Origin: Thermoflexibacter ruber
GTDB lineage: Bacteria; Bacteroidota; Bacteroidia; Cytophagales; Thermoflexibacteraceae
Length of the DNA: 62,138 nt
Direction of reading: 5' to 3'
Assembly (NCBI RefSeq): GCF_900113045.1
Contig: NZ_FONY01000033.1
Location: 1 to 62,138 of the forward strand
Position numbers and translations under genes: made by a program. Shown here one piece after another: positions 8,459-18,404 of this stretch. The notes beneath the pieces were generated by a model. The model searched no databases. It saw only the letters and a list, made by a program, of their open reading frames with translations, and had not been told where the DNA came from. Position 1 is the stretch's first letter. Each line of letters begins with the position of its first letter.

Positions 8459-10399
8459 ATGCCTATCGTCATTTTATTAGCTTTTTTACTTTCTATATCT
8501 CTCTGTCCTAAACCTATCAAGGCGCAAGATAGACCTACTAAAAATCCTATAATTGATAGCCTTTCTGCTTTGCTTACTACTACCAAAGCAAAAGAAAGGG
8601 TTGAGGTATTAAATGCCCTGGCATGGGAATGGAGAAACATAGACCCTGCCAGAGCTGTAGGGTATGTTGATGAATCTATTATTCTGAGTCAAAAAATAGG
8701 GTATCAAAAAGGATTAGCGTATGCTTATCGCACTAAGTCAAGCATACATTGGAATAGAGGAGATTATACTTTGGCTGTGGAGAATGCTTTGGAGGGACTT
8801 CAACTATTTGAAGACATCAATGACTCCTTGGGCATAGCAAATACTTACCTGACTTTGGGAAATATATACAATCGACAACGCAACATACCATATAGCTATG
8901 AGTACTACCAAAAAGCTTTAGCAATCTTTACCCCTCTTGGCGAAAAATTGAGAGCTGCCGCCTGCTTGAATAATTTGGCTAACTTACTCTCTTCCAAAGG
9001 AGAATACAAACAAGCATCGGAGTATATTGCACGTTCTTTGGCAATTAACAGAGCGATTCATTCACCACAAGGTAAAATCAATCTGGCACATAACCTGAAC
9101 AACTTAGGCTTTTTGTATTATAAGAGAGAAAAACTTGATTCCGCTCTGTTGGTAATGAAAGAATTTGAAAAAGTAATAGACGAAATTGGTTACAACACCT
9201 CAGAAATTCTTATACAAGAAGCTTTTTTAACCTTATCATTTATTTATTTGCAAAAAAAAGAAATAAAGCAAGCCCTGGAATATGCTCAAAAATCCTTGCA
9301 AACTTCTGAAAAAATTGCACATAAGTCAGGTATGAGAGATGCCTATAAGCAGTTAGCTACTATCTACTCTGCCCGAAACCAAATCAATCAGGCGTATTGG
9401 TATCAAAAAAAATATATTGCTATGAGTGATTCTATTTTGGGCGAAGAGAGTATAGCAAAAATAGCAGAAGCACAAGCCCAATACGAGATGAATGCAAAAG
9501 AAAGGCAAATCTTAAACCTAAGAAATGAAAAAATTATTCAAGATGTAAAAATCAGACAACAACAATATTTAGGATATTTTTTAGCTCTATTCTTAGTTTT
9601 TATAGGCGTTATTGCTTTTTCATTTTATAGAAATCACCAACAGCAGAAAAAAATCAATCTACTCTTGAATGAAAAAAATCAAGCAATTAGTGAGCAAAAA
9701 CAAGAGTTAGAAAAAATGAATAAAACCAAAGATAAGTTCTTTTCTATCATAGCTCACGACCTAAAAAGCCCTATTAACTCGCTTAAAGGATTTACAAGTA
9801 TGCTGGCGAACTATGCTCAAGAAATGAATCCAGAGGAAATTAAGAAAATAGCATCAGACCTTCAATACGCTGTTAATCACACACTTGAACTTGCTGATAA
9901 CTTGCTGACTTGGGCAAGATTACAAATGGAAAACGTAGCCTATAAACCCGCAGTCATTGACCTTGTAAAAGTAATCGATGAGCAAATCATGCTTTCCCTA
10001 CCTGCGGCTCAAGCCAAAGCTAATCAATTAGAAAGCCACATTTCTGCTAACTTGAAAGTTATAGCAGATACAGACCATTTACATTTTGTTCTTAGAAATC
10101 TCATCAATAATGCCATCAAATTTACTCAAAATGGAAAGATAGAGTTGAGTGCGGAAGTAAAAGATGGCAAAGTACAAGTTGCTGTCAGGGATACAGGGGT
10201 AGGAATAAGCCCTGATTTTATTCCTCATATTTTTGATGTAGGCTATAAAAGCAGTACCAAAGGAACAGCAGGAGAAAAAGGCACAGGTTTGGGATTACCT
10301 CTTTGCAAAGAATTTATAGAAAAAAATGGAGGAGAAATTTGGGTAGAAAGTACACCCAACCAAGGTAGCACTTTCTTTTTTACACTTCCTGCTTCCTAA
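8459..10399 (+). CDS. TPR-domain sensor histidine kinase
   Basis: 646 residues. A signal peptide (about 1-22, KPIKAQ) leads into a periplasmic region with about six tetratricopeptide repeats (residues 40-340, for example AYAYRTKSSIHWNRGDYTLAV). A membrane helix (about 366-389) and a coiled coil (about 395-425) follow. The HisKA domain has its phospho-acceptor His433 in IIAHDLKSP. The HATPase domain shows N, G1 and G2 boxes (NLINNAIKFT, DTGVGISPDF, GTGLGLPLCKEF). This architecture is common in Bacteroidota for two-component sensing. No response regulator gene is adjacent. It is convergent with pstB 21 bases away. Confidence 0.92.
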   Translation: MPIVILLAFLLSISLCPKPIKAQDRPTKNPIIDSLSALLTTTKAKERVEVLNALAWEWRNIDPARAVGYVDESIILSQKIGYQKGLAYAYRTKSSIHWNRGDYTLAVENALEGLQLFEDINDSLGIANTYLTLGNIYNRQRNIPYSYEYYQKALAIFTPLGEKLRAAACLNNLANLLSSKGEYKQASEYIARSLAINRAIHSPQGKINLAHNLNNLGFLYYKREKLDSALLVMKEFEKVIDEIGYNTSEILIQEAFLTLSFIYLQKKEIKQALEYAQKSLQTSEKIAHKSGMRDAYKQLATIYSARNQINQAYWYQKKYIAMSDSILGEESIAKIAEAQAQYEMNAKERQILNLRNEKIIQDVKIRQQQYLGYFLALFLVFIGVIAFSFYRNHQQQKKINLLLNEKNQAISEQKQELEKMNKTKDKFFSIIAHDLKSPINSLKGFTSMLANYAQEMNPEEIKKIASDLQYAVNHTLELADNLLTWARLQMENVAYKPAVIDLVKVIDEQIMLSLPAAQAKANQLESHISANLKVIADTDHLHFVLRNLINNAIKFTQNGKIELSAEVKDGKVQVAVRDTGVGISPDFIPHIFDVGYKSSTKGTAGEKGTGLGLPLCKEFIEKNGGEIWVESTPNQGSTFFFTLPAS

Positions 10400-10420
10400 A
10401 AAATTGAAAACTTTACCTTT

Positions 10421-11173
10421 CTATCCAAACTTCCCCTGCACGTAGTTTTTAGTACGTTCATGTTGAGGGTTTTCAAAAAGTTGTTTAGTGTCAGCATATT
10501 CTATCAATTCTCCTAAGTAGAAAAAAGCGGTTTTGTGGCTAATGCGATAGGCTTGTTGCATATTGTGCGTAACAATCACTACGGTAAAAGTCTTTCTCAG
10601 TTCTTCTATGAGTTGCTCTATTTGTAAGGTAGAAAGAGGGTCTAAGGCAGAAGTTGGCTCGTCCATGAGTATAATCTCGGGTTTTACGGCAATAGTGCGG
10701 GCTATGCACAGGCGTTGCTGTTGCCCACCAGAAAGGGCTAAAGCACTCTTTTTCAAGTCATTTTTTACCTCGTCCCAGAGTGCCGCTTGCTTCAAAGATT
10801 GTTCTACTGTTTCCTCTACCTCAGCCTTTTTATGAATGCCGTTTACTCGCAAGCCATAAGCCACATTTTCAAAAATGCTTTTTGGAAAAGGAGTAGGTTT
10901 TTGGAAAACCATGCCTACTTTTTTTCGTAATTCATTGACATCTAATTTTTTATCATAAATATTTTGCCCATCTATGATGATTTCGCCTTTGATGCTTGTG
11001 CCATCTATCAAGTCATTCATGCGATTAAGGGTACGCAGGTAAGTCGACTTTCCACAGCCCGAAGGTCCTATCAGAGCCACCACTTCGTTGCGACCAATCT
11101 CAATATTTACGTCTTTTAACGCATGAAAATTGCCGTAGTGCAGATGTAGATTTTTTGTTTGTATTAGGCTCAT
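10421..11173 (-). CDS. pstB: Phosphate ABC transporter ATP-binding protein
   Basis: 250 residues, the usual PstB length. It powers high-affinity phosphate import. The Walker A motif GPSGCGKST, the Q-loop ([10 protein letters not shown]), the signature [15 protein letters not shown] and Walker [12 protein letters not shown] are all intact, followed by the H-loop [10 protein letters not shown]. The [11 protein letters not shown] segment is characteristic of PstB. Its ATG overlaps the pstA stop by four bases. It is the last gene of the pstSCAB run; the phoU gene that often follows is not here. Confidence 0.96.
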   Translation of the reverse strand: MSLIQTKNLHLHYGNFHALKDVNIEIGRNEVVALIGPSGCGKSTYLRTLNRMNDLIDGTSIKGEIIIDGQNIYDKKLDVNELRKKVGMVFQKPTPFPKSIFENVAYGLRVNGIHKKAEVEETVEQSLKQAALWDEVKNDLKKSALALSGGQQQRLCIARTIAVKPEIILMDEPTSALDPLSTLQIEQLIEELRKTFTVVIVTHNMQQAYRISHKTAFFYLGELIEYADTKQLFENPQHERTKNYVQGKFG

Positions 11174-12027
11174 TTTGTACTACTTACTTTAAGTCTTTTT
11201 CTAAGAAAATTTGCCAATAAATTCAAAATAAAAATAAGGCTTACTAACACCAAAGCTGTTCCAAAAGCTACATCACGAGAGGCTTGCAAGTTGATGCCAC
11301 TCGTAGAAAGCACGTAAAGATGATAAGGCAAAGCCATGACAGGTTTGTCTATTGAAAAGTCAATAGTAGGGAGAAAATACGCCACTGCCGTAAAAATAAT
11401 AGGAGCTGTTTCCCCAGCTACCCTACCCACCGACAAAATTAGTCCTGTAATGATATTAGGCATCGCTGTAGGCAAAACGATTTTCCAGATAGTTTGCCAC
11501 TTCGTTGCTCCCATAGCATAGCTTGCCAAGCGAAAATTATATTCTACTTGCTTGAGAGATTCTTCTGTAGTCCGAATGACAATCGGCAAAATCATAATTG
11601 CCAAAGTAAATGCTCCAGAAATTACGCTTACTCCCCAGCCCAAAGTATTCACAAAAATAGATAAGCCAAATAAGCCGAAAACTACCGAAGGAATACCCGC
11701 TAAGTTGTTGGTAATAATAGTGATAAATCTTTTTACTTTTCCGTCTTTGAGGTACTCGTTCATGTAAATTCCTGATAAAATTCCCACAGGAAAGGCAATC
11801 AAGGCACTGTAAAATATTAAGAGAAAAGTACCAATAATTGCCGTTACAATTCCCCCTTTCAACATTCCTTCTTTGGGGGCAGCAGTCAAAAACTCCCAGC
11901 TGATAATGCCAATGCCTCTCAAGAAAATGAAAAGAAAAACGGTCAATAAAATACCTACTACCAAACCCGCTAAGATTCGGAAAACAGTAAAAGCAAGAGC
12001 TTGTTTGATATTTTTTGCGTTTTGCAT
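11170..12027 (-). CDS. pstA: Phosphate ABC transporter permease PstA
   Basis: 285 residues, typical of PstA. Six membrane segments are visible. The EAA-type loop that contacts the ATPase is present ([24 protein letters not shown] style, about residues 165-185), along with the PstA motif [14 protein letters not shown] and the late segment [10 protein letters not shown]. It forms the inner-membrane channel with PstC. It starts three bases after the pstC stop and overlaps pstB by four bases. Confidence 0.95.
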   Translation of the reverse strand: MQNAKNIKQALAFTVFRILAGLVVGILLTVFLFIFLRGIGIISWEFLTAAPKEGMLKGGIVTAIIGTFLLIFYSALIAFPVGILSGIYMNEYLKDGKVKRFITIITNNLAGIPSVVFGLFGLSIFVNTLGWGVSVISGAFTLAIMILPIVIRTTEESLKQVEYNFRLASYAMGATKWQTIWKIVLPTAMPNIITGLILSVGRVAGETAPIIFTAVAYFLPTIDFSIDKPVMALPYHLYVLSTSGINLQASRDVAFGTALVLVSLIFILNLLANFLRKRLKVSSTK

Positions 12028-12030
12028 ATC

Positions 12031-13212
12031 CTATTTTTTCCTTGTAACTAATTCAGCTATCCAATTGATTAAGAAGGTAATGATAAAAAGAATACTCCCT
12101 AAGAGAAACAGTGCCTCGTAGTGTATGCCTCCTTGCTGTGCCTCGCCCAGTTCCGAAGCAATCGTTGCGGTAATGGTACGTACAGGTTCTAAAAAACTTG
12201 TAGGAATGACTGCCGCATTGCCCGTAACCATGAGTACAGCCATAGTTTCGCCGATTGCCCTACCTATGCCTAAGATACAAGCAGAAATAACCCCCGATTT
12301 AGCATAAGGTACGATTACCCTTGCAATAGACTGCCAGTGATTGGCTCCTAAGGCAAAACTTGCCTCTTTCAACTCTTTAGGTACACTGCGAATCGCATCT
12401 TCGGAAAGAGTAATAATAGTAGGTAAAGCCATGATTCCCAACAAAATACTTCCTGCTAAGGCAGTTTCCCCTACAGGAAGATTAAATAAATTTTGCAAAA
12501 GAGGAACGATATACACCAAGCCAAAAAATCCAAAAACCACCGAAGGAATCCCTGCTAACAACTCAATAAAGGGTTTCAATAGCTCTCTTACTCGTTTTTC
12601 TGCAATTTCTGCCATGTAGATAGCTACACCAATGCCAATAGGTAAGGCAAAAAGCATCGCTCCCAAACTTACCCAGAGCGTGCCTAAAATGATAGCTAAT
12701 ACGCCCAACTGAGGGGAAGGGGTAGCCGTAGGATACCAGTCTTTTCCGCTGATAAAACTCCAGAAAGAAATAGGAGCGATTTCCAAATGCACTAAAGAAG
12801 TAGCTAAGTATTTTTCAGGAAAAACAGCGATTACACCTTTGTTCTCTTGGACAAACTCTTTAATTTTTTCAGGTAATAAGCTAAAAGATTCACCTAAGTC
12901 CTTTTCTGTGAAGTATTTATCTATGTTAGAAAGACTAAAAACTACAATTTTTTCATCTGCTCCCCCCAATTCTTTCCAATTAGTAATGTCTTTTTCAAAA
13001 ATTTGTCTTATCTCTTGGGCAGTAATTTCCCTTACCTTATTCTCGGCATTAATAACTATGCCGTAACCTTCTTCTAAGGGTTTTTTATTAAATAGTCCAC
13101 TTCCTTCACGAAACAAAAAAACCACTATCACTACTACCACAAGGGTAGTAATCCAACCACTTCCATAAATGAATCCCTCTATGATTTTTTCTCCTAAATA
13201 CTTGATTCTCAT
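12031..13212 (-). CDS. pstC: Phosphate ABC transporter permease PstC with PstS-like insertion
   Basis: 393 residues, about 70-90 longer than a usual PstC. The first membrane helix spans about 20-35. Residues about 45-165 form an extra, presumably periplasmic segment that resembles part of the neighbouring PstS. Here KVREITAQEIRQIFEKDITN continues into WKELGGADEKIV; PstS has the matching LTRQQLEGIFTGKITNWKE and GGEDLKIV. A second match is VQENKGVIAVFPEKYL against PstS SQTKGAIGYIGLAYL. The phosphate-contacting Ser/Thr loops of PstS are not in the insert. The permease core follows: GTLWVSLGAMLFALPIG, the EAA loop ASFALGANHWQSIARVIVPY, and GRAIGETMAVLMVTGN. pstS ends nine bases upstream and pstA starts three bases downstream. 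Confidence 0.94.
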   Translation of the reverse strand: MRIKYLGEKIIEGFIYGSGWITTLVVVVIVVFLFREGSGLFNKKPLEEGYGIVINAENKVREITAQEIRQIFEKDITNWKELGGADEKIVVFSLSNIDKYFTEKDLGESFSLLPEKIKEFVQENKGVIAVFPEKYLATSLVHLEIAPISFWSFISGKDWYPTATPSPQLGVLAIILGTLWVSLGAMLFALPIGIGVAIYMAEIAEKRVRELLKPFIELLAGIPSVVFGFFGLVYIVPLLQNLFNLPVGETALAGSILLGIMALPTIITLSEDAIRSVPKELKEASFALGANHWQSIARVIVPYAKSGVISACILGIGRAIGETMAVLMVTGNAAVIPTSFLEPVRTITATIASELGEAQQGGIHYEALFLLGSILFIITFLINWIAELVTRKK

Positions 13213-13221
13213 TCAATACAA

Positions 13222-14055
13222 TTATTTTGCTTTGATGACAGCAGGAATATACCCCTTGTGGGCTAAGGCTTTTTGCCCAATGTCTGATAAAACAAAAGTA
13301 GTAAAAGCCTTTACCTTATTTTCATCATTTTTGGTATGAAAGAAGTATAACTCTCTGATAATGGGATATTTCTTATCAACTGCATTTTTGAAACTTGGTG
13401 TAATAAAATTAGTCCCATCAAAAGAAACGGCTATAGGCTTTACAATGTCTTCTAAATAAGCCAGTCCTATGTAACCTATCGCTCCTTTGGTTTGGCTCAC
13501 AGACTGCACAATGCCCGCCGTAGCAGGGGAAGAGATTGCCGTATTAGTAAATTCTTTTCCGTCTAACACATATTCTTTCATGAACTCATAAGTCCCTGAA
13601 CTTGATTCTCTTGTATAAGGCACTATTTTCAAGTCCTCGCCTCCTACTTCCTTCCAATTGGTGATTTTCCCTGTAAAAATTCCTTCCAACTGCTGCCTTG
13701 TCAAGTTGCTTACTTTGTTGGAAGGGTGAACGATAATAGAAAGTGCATCGAAGCCTATGACAATTTCTTTGATTCCTTTTTTTGCTTCCTCGAAAGAGAT
13801 TTTTTCCCCCATTTTCATTGCTCTCGAGGACATCGCTATATCGGTAGAGCCGCTTTTGAGGGCATTAATACCTGTCCCACTTCCTCCACCAGTAACAGCT
13901 ACGGGTACGCCTCCTTGCTTAGTGGTAAAAATTTCCGCTAATTCCTGTACTAAGGGAAGCATAGTATCACTTCCTTTGACTTTGATTTGGGCAAAAGACA
14001 GGTTAGCTGTATATAGAAAATATAAAATAGCTACAAATTGGAAAAATTGCTTCAT
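13222..14055 (-). CDS. pstS: Phosphate ABC transporter substrate-binding protein
   Basis: Starting at the ATG at 14055 gives 277 residues with a normal signal peptide (MKQFFQFVAILYFLYTANLS ending FAQ). The upstream in-frame ATGs at 14106 and 14103 would add 17 residues before it and are less likely. Phosphate-binding motifs are present: VKGSDTMLPLVQELAE, GGGSGTGINALKSGSTDIAM and TRESSSGTYEF. The protein delivers phosphate to PstCA in the periplasm. It is first in the pst run and is transcribed away from the PiT transporter gene, with 323 bases between the starts. Confidence 0.95.
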   Translation of the reverse strand: MKQFFQFVAILYFLYTANLSFAQIKVKGSDTMLPLVQELAEIFTTKQGGVPVAVTGGGSGTGINALKSGSTDIAMSSRAMKMGEKISFEEAKKGIKEIVIGFDALSIIVHPSNKVSNLTRQQLEGIFTGKITNWKEVGGEDLKIVPYTRESSSGTYEFMKEYVLDGKEFTNTAISSPATAGIVQSVSQTKGAIGYIGLAYLEDIVKPIAVSFDGTNFITPSFKNAVDKKYPIIRELYFFHTKNDENKVKAFTTFVLSDIGQKALAHKGYIPAVIKAK

Positions 14056-14378
14056 TTGGTAAACTAAAATTTGATAAAATAAAAATGAAAATTTTTGGGA
14101 CATCAATTAAAATGCAAAGTTAGGGAAGCAATAAAAGATGGAGGTAAAGAAGGCATGAATAAACCTTTAAAAAAGCCCATCTAATGTTAAGAAATTAAGA
14201 ATTTTTTAAAAGATAAAACTGCCTTAGAGAGCCTTCTGAGGGGTATTTGTCTAAAAACACATACCTTTATATTCACCTAAACTAAAAATTAATTTAATTT
14301 TGACAAAATATCTATTTAGCTTTGCAAGGTTTTTGTCTTAGCAAACCAACAAATAATTAATAACCAAAAACTTACAAT
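14056..14378. promoter_or_regulatory. Divergent pstS / PiT control region
   Basis: This AT-rich, gene-free stretch separates two divergently transcribed phosphate-uptake units, so it must hold both promoters. On the plus strand TAGCTTTG (14317-14324) fits the -7 consensus TAnnTTTG, with TTTTG 14 bases upstream. I could not find a convincing pho-box direct repeat by eye. Confidence 0.5.
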
Positions 14379-15731
14379 ATGTTTGAGTTAGAAACTACTC
14401 TCCTCATTCTTTTACTTATTACCCTTCTTGCCGCTTTCGGTTTTGAGTTTGTCAATGGATTTCACGATACTGCTAATGCTGTAGCAACAGTTATTTATAC
14501 TAATTCTCTTTCTCCTGTGCCTGCGGTAGTGTGGTCGGGCTTTTGCAACATGATGGGAGTGCTTTTAGGTGGGATTGGAGTAGCTATGGGCATAGTAGAT
14601 TTATTACCTTCTGACCTCCAAGTAGGGCTAAGTGCGAGGGAGGGCATCCTTATGGTTATGGCTTTACTTACAAGTGCCATTGCTTGGAACTTAGGAACTT
14701 GGTATTATGGAATCCCCTGCTCAAGTTCCCATACTTTGATAGGCTCTATCATTGGCGTAGGCTTAGCTTACTCTATGTTGCCTAACCAAGCCTTTGGTTC
14801 AGGAATCAATTGGAGTAAAGCAGGCGAAATAGGTATTTCTCTACTTGTTTCTCCTCTCATTGGCTTTACTTTCTCGGCTTTGCTACTTATTTTAGCTAAA
14901 AAATTTATTAAAAATCCTGCTTTGTTTAGAGAACCCGAGAAGGACAAACGCCCCCCAGCTTGGATTAGAGGAATCTTGATGCTGACTTGTACAGCCGTAA
15001 GTTTTGCGCATGGGAACAATGATGGTCAAAAAGGCGTAGGTTTAGTCATGCTTATTCTTATATGCAGTTTACCGACCATTTACGCTATCAATTTACAATC
15101 AGATAATTACAAAGAGCTACCTGCTTTGGTGCAAACGATAGAAAAAAAAGTAAATAAGCCTGATTTGCAGATAGAAACCCATAAACTGACCGCAGTAAAT
15201 AAAAATCTTTCTAACCTCAAGGAGTTATTGAAAAGCGAAAGCAATAAAAATGCTCAATTCATTCGTGTAGAAATAGCTAATTTGATAAAATCGCTCAAAG
15301 GGTCTAAAAATCAATCTCCAAAACTTAAAGAGGCAAGTGAAAAAGTGCAATCCACCATCCACTATGCTCCTTTTTGGGTAATTCTTGCAATTTCGCTTTG
15401 CTTAGGTATAGGCACAATGATAGGTTACAAACGAATAGTGGTTACTATTGGGGAAAAAATAGGAAAAACACACATGACCTATTCGCAAGGGGCGGCGGCA
15501 GAAACCGTAGCGGCAGGAACGATTGCACTTTCTTCCTTCTTTTCTGTACCCGTTAGCACTACCCAAGTGCTTTCCTCTGGCGTAGCAGGAACGATGCTTG
15601 CCAATGACGGCACACAAAACTTGCAGATGGGAACGCTTAGAAGTATTTTCTTAGCTTGGGTACTTACTTTTCCTGTTACTGTGGCACTTTCAGTTACTTT
15701 TTTCTTTGTCTATAGATTGCTGTTTTTATAA
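14379..15731 (+). CDS. pitA: Inorganic phosphate transporter, PiT family
   Basis: 450 residues with about ten membrane segments. PiT signatures occur in both halves: FVNGFHDTANAVATVIYTNS near residue 25 and SFAHGNNDGQKGVGLV near residue 210, plus the CSSSHTLIGSIIGVG and SVPVSTTQVLSSGVAG motifs. It is a low-affinity, cation-coupled phosphate symporter of the inner membrane. A hydrophilic cytoplasmic loop (about 235-325) rich in Lys and Glu separates the halves. It is divergent from pstSCAB, so two uptake systems of different affinity sit side by side. Confidence 0.93.
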   Translation: MFELETTLLILLLITLLAAFGFEFVNGFHDTANAVATVIYTNSLSPVPAVVWSGFCNMMGVLLGGIGVAMGIVDLLPSDLQVGLSAREGILMVMALLTSAIAWNLGTWYYGIPCSSSHTLIGSIIGVGLAYSMLPNQAFGSGINWSKAGEIGISLLVSPLIGFTFSALLLILAKKFIKNPALFREPEKDKRPPAWIRGILMLTCTAVSFAHGNNDGQKGVGLVMLILICSLPTIYAINLQSDNYKELPALVQTIEKKVNKPDLQIETHKLTAVNKNLSNLKELLKSESNKNAQFIRVEIANLIKSLKGSKNQSPKLKEASEKVQSTIHYAPFWVILAISLCLGIGTMIGYKRIVVTIGEKIGKTHMTYSQGAAAETVAAGTIALSSFFSVPVSTTQVLSSGVAGTMLANDGTQNLQMGTLRSIFLAWVLTFPVTVALSVTFFFVYRLLFL

Positions 15732-15736
15732 GATGA

Positions 15737-15769
15737 AAACCTGTCAAATTTCCAAAATCTGACAGGTTT
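15737..15769. terminator. Palindrome between PiT gene and asnS
   Basis: A perfect 10-base stem (aaacctgtca at 15737-15746, tgacaggttt at 15760-15769) with a 13-base loop lies between convergent genes. It probably serves as a bidirectional terminator, although the T-run is short. The same 10-base core occurs in the palindrome at 53611-53643. Confidence 0.55.
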
Positions 15770-15795
15770 AACTTTTGAGAAATTTGCTTATTTTT

Positions 15796-17247
15796 TTAAA
15801 ACTCAGCACTCTTTGGTGTACGAGGGAAAGGAATCACATCGCGAATATTGCTCATACCTGTTACAAACATCAGCAATCGCTCAAAACCCAAGCCAAAGCC
15901 TGAGTGGGGCGCACTGCCAAATCTACGCAAGTCTAAATACCACCACAGCGACTCTTCAGGCATATTCAATTCCTTGATTCTTTGTTCTAATTTTTCTAAT
16001 ATTTCCTCTCTTTGCGACCCCCCTATGATTTCTCCAATACCGGGGAACAGTACGTCCATAGCTCTTACCGTTTCTCTCCCAACTTCCTCATTTTCATTTT
16101 GTTTCATGTAAAAAGCCTTAATGTTTTTGGGATAATTGTAAAGAATGACAGGTTGTTTGAAGTGCTTTTCTACCAAGTATCTTTCATGCTCAGATTGCAA
16201 GTCTATGCCCCATTTTACTTCGTATTGGAACTTGCCTTTTTTATGGTGATTAGAAGAAAGCAAAATGTCAATCGCTTCAGTATAAGTAATTCGTTTAAAG
16301 TCATTTTCTACCACAAATCTGAGCTTTTCTACCAAACCCATTTCGCTTCTTTCTTCTGCTTTTTTTTGGCTTTCCTCTTTGGCAAGTCTTTCATCTAAAA
16401 ACTTTAAATCATCAGGATAGTTTTCTAAGGCAAAGCGTACCAAATACTGGATAAACTCCTGAGCTAAGTCCATATTGTCCTCTAATTCATAAAAAGCCAT
16501 TTCGGGTTCTATCATCCAAAACTCGGCTAAGTGGCGTGCTGTATTGGAGTTTTCTGCCCTAAATGTAGGTCCAAAAGTGTAAACTTCGCCCATTGCCAAA
16601 GCACCGATTTCTCCTTCTAATTGCCCAGAAACAGTCAGGTTAGTTTGACGACCAAAAAAGTCTGCGGAGAAATCCACTTCTCCTGTTTCTGTCAAAGGTG
16701 GATTTTTGGCATCTAAGGTAGTTACCCTGAACATTTCCCCTGCCCCTTCGGCATCGGAAGCGGTAATTATCGGGGAATGAAGATAATAAAAGCCTTTCTG
16801 ATGAAAAAATTGGTGAATGGCAAAAGCCAAGCCATGACGCAGACGCAAGACAGTGCTAAAAGTCTTGGTACGAGGGCGGAAGTGAGCATTTTCCCTTAAA
16901 AACTCCATGCTGTGGGCTTTGGGTTGCATGGGATATTTTTCAGGGTCTGCTGCCCCCAGAACCTCTATGCTTTCTGCCTGAATCTCTACACTTTGCCCAG
17001 AGCCTTGCGATGGAATCAGTTTGCCATCCACAGAAAGACAAGCTCCTGTATGTACGAACTTGATGCTGTCTTCGCCTAACTTTTCTAAGTCCACGACTAT
17101 CTGCATATCGTGAATGGTAGAGCCATCGTTGAGTTGGATAAAAGCAACCCCTTTGCTTCCTCTTTTCGTTCTTACCCAACCTTTTACGTTGATTGCTGAC
17201 TGATACGCCTGACTTTTTAAGGCTTCTACTATTTTTGTGCGTTTCAT
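15796..17247 (-). CDS. asnS: Asparaginyl-tRNA synthetase
   Basis: The ATG at 17247 ([12 protein letters not shown]) gives 483 residues; an in-frame extension to 17283 exists but adds only a poor leader. The N-terminal OB-fold anticodon-binding domain (about 15-110) includes [21 protein letters not shown]. The class II catalytic core shows motif 2 ([20 protein letters not shown]) and motif 3 ([15 protein letters not shown]). The sequence around [17 protein letters not shown] is typical of AsnRS rather than AspRS. It charges tRNA-Asn in the cytoplasm. It is convergent with the PiT transporter gene. Confidence 0.96.
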   Translation of the reverse strand: MKRTKIVEALKSQAYQSAINVKGWVRTKRGSKGVAFIQLNDGSTIHDMQIVVDLEKLGEDSIKFVHTGACLSVDGKLIPSQGSGQSVEIQAESIEVLGAADPEKYPMQPKAHSMEFLRENAHFRPRTKTFSTVLRLRHGLAFAIHQFFHQKGFYYLHSPIITASDAEGAGEMFRVTTLDAKNPPLTETGEVDFSADFFGRQTNLTVSGQLEGEIGALAMGEVYTFGPTFRAENSNTARHLAEFWMIEPEMAFYELEDNMDLAQEFIQYLVRFALENYPDDLKFLDERLAKEESQKKAEERSEMGLVEKLRFVVENDFKRITYTEAIDILLSSNHHKKGKFQYEVKWGIDLQSEHERYLVEKHFKQPVILYNYPKNIKAFYMKQNENEEVGRETVRAMDVLFPGIGEIIGGSQREEILEKLEQRIKELNMPEESLWWYLDLRRFGSAPHSGFGLGFERLLMFVTGMSNIRDVIPFPRTPKSAEF

Positions 17248-17307
17248 GTTTTTTGCTTTGTATTTTGAGTTTGTGTATATCAAGTAGGTCTTTTTAGTTT
17301 TAACCCA

Positions 17308-18264
17308 TTAAATGCAATTTTTGAGTACTTCTATCATTTTTTCCATTTCTTCTTTATTCCTTAGCCTAATTTCATAGCGTTCAGAACCCAAACTACCCTT
17401 TTTCTTTTGTCCCTCTCTTACCCTATCTTCTACCAAAAGACCATTAATATTTGTTAAATCAATATTTGTATTAATCTGCAATATTTGTTTACTCGCCACT
17501 TTTCCCGCATAGCCTATGGCAGAGAAAGTATGTTCTTTAAATTCAACTTTCAACAAAACTTGTTTAGGAGTAATTTTTACCTCCCCTAATGTTTTAAGCC
17601 AATGATAAAAAACGAGAAAAACATCTTTACTTTCCTGTTTCAAGTTGAAAAAACGGTCAATTTCATATAAGTCAGGGTCTTGATTGACTATTTCTTTTAC
17701 TAAACGAACTTTTTTGCTATCAATATTCTCTATTTTCTCATCGTCAGGGTCGTTATTGAGGTAGTCAATAAAAATCAAATCTTCTTCGAACCAGAAATAT
17801 TTAATAAGTGTAATGTTGTTTTCTTTATTTTTCTTAACCCTATCTATCTGTGTGGTGGAAAATTTTTTAGCAATTAGCACAATTTCTATTTGCTTTAAAT
17901 CCATTTCTTGAAATTTGGGCAAATCAATATTGTATTGCTGTGTAGTTTTAAGATATACGTCAGCGAAATTATCTTCTATATACTCTTTATAATCACCTAC
18001 TTGTTCGGTTATATTTTTGTCATACTCTTTTTTGAGTTCAAAGACAACAAATCTTTTAGATTTTGGATTATAAGCCAAGATGTCAATTCTTCCACCTGTG
18101 CCAATGCTTCTTACTCCCCCTTTTAAAGGAAATTCGCTTGATATGAGGGTAAGATTGGGAAACAAAACCTTCCAATTTTCACAAATAAATTTATTCAGCT
18201 CACTTTCAGGCTTATTAATTTGTTTCAAAAATTTTTTCCCAACAGATGAAAATAATTTAGGCAT
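17308..18264 (-). CDS. PD-(D/E)XK nuclease-family protein
   Basis: From the ATG at 18264 (MPKLFSSVGKKF) 318 residues; an upstream TTG would add six. The N-terminal part has a NucS/DUF91-like nuclease fold. ESELNKFICENWKVLFP is followed by the catalytic signature RIDILAYNPKSKRFVVFELK, giving the expected Asp, then Glu-x-Lys. Further on Q-x3-Y (EQVGDYKEYI) is seen. The C-terminal third (after about 215) resembles the DUF5655-type substrate-binding domain. It may act in DNA repair or restriction; no methylase or other restriction gene is next to it. It sits 60 bases upstream of asnS on the same strand and is divergent from relA/spoT. Confidence 0.75.
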   Translation of the reverse strand: MPKLFSSVGKKFLKQINKPESELNKFICENWKVLFPNLTLISSEFPLKGGVRSIGTGGRIDILAYNPKSKRFVVFELKKEYDKNITEQVGDYKEYIEDNFADVYLKTTQQYNIDLPKFQEMDLKQIEIVLIAKKFSTTQIDRVKKNKENNITLIKYFWFEEDLIFIDYLNNDPDDEKIENIDSKKVRLVKEIVNQDPDLYEIDRFFNLKQESKDVFLVFYHWLKTLGEVKITPKQVLLKVEFKEHTFSAIGYAGKVASKQILQINTNIDLTNINGLLVEDRVREGQKKKGSLGSERYEIRLRNKEEMEKMIEVLKNCI

Positions 18265-18404
18265 CTTTTTCTTAGTAATCAATTATTTATGTACCCAATT
18301 CCTTCCAAAAAACTTGCAAAACAAGTATTTTTCTTGGACTTTCGCAAATTTGCAAAATTGACAAATCTTTTTTATCTTGCTATTTCATTGAATTTGCGAA
18401 GATA

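Noticed and set aside
10563-13066. Plus-strand reading frames over pstBAC
   Set aside because: Antisense to well-conserved transporter genes; composition is that of reversed hydrophobic codons.
15737-15769. Possible CRISPR or REP array from the repeated palindrome core
   Set aside because: Only two separate copies in 62 kb, with no spacers or regular spacing; listed as palindromes only.
18264-18282. TTG start of the nuclease gene at 18282
   Set aside because: Adds only six residues; the ATG at 18264 starts the conserved part.
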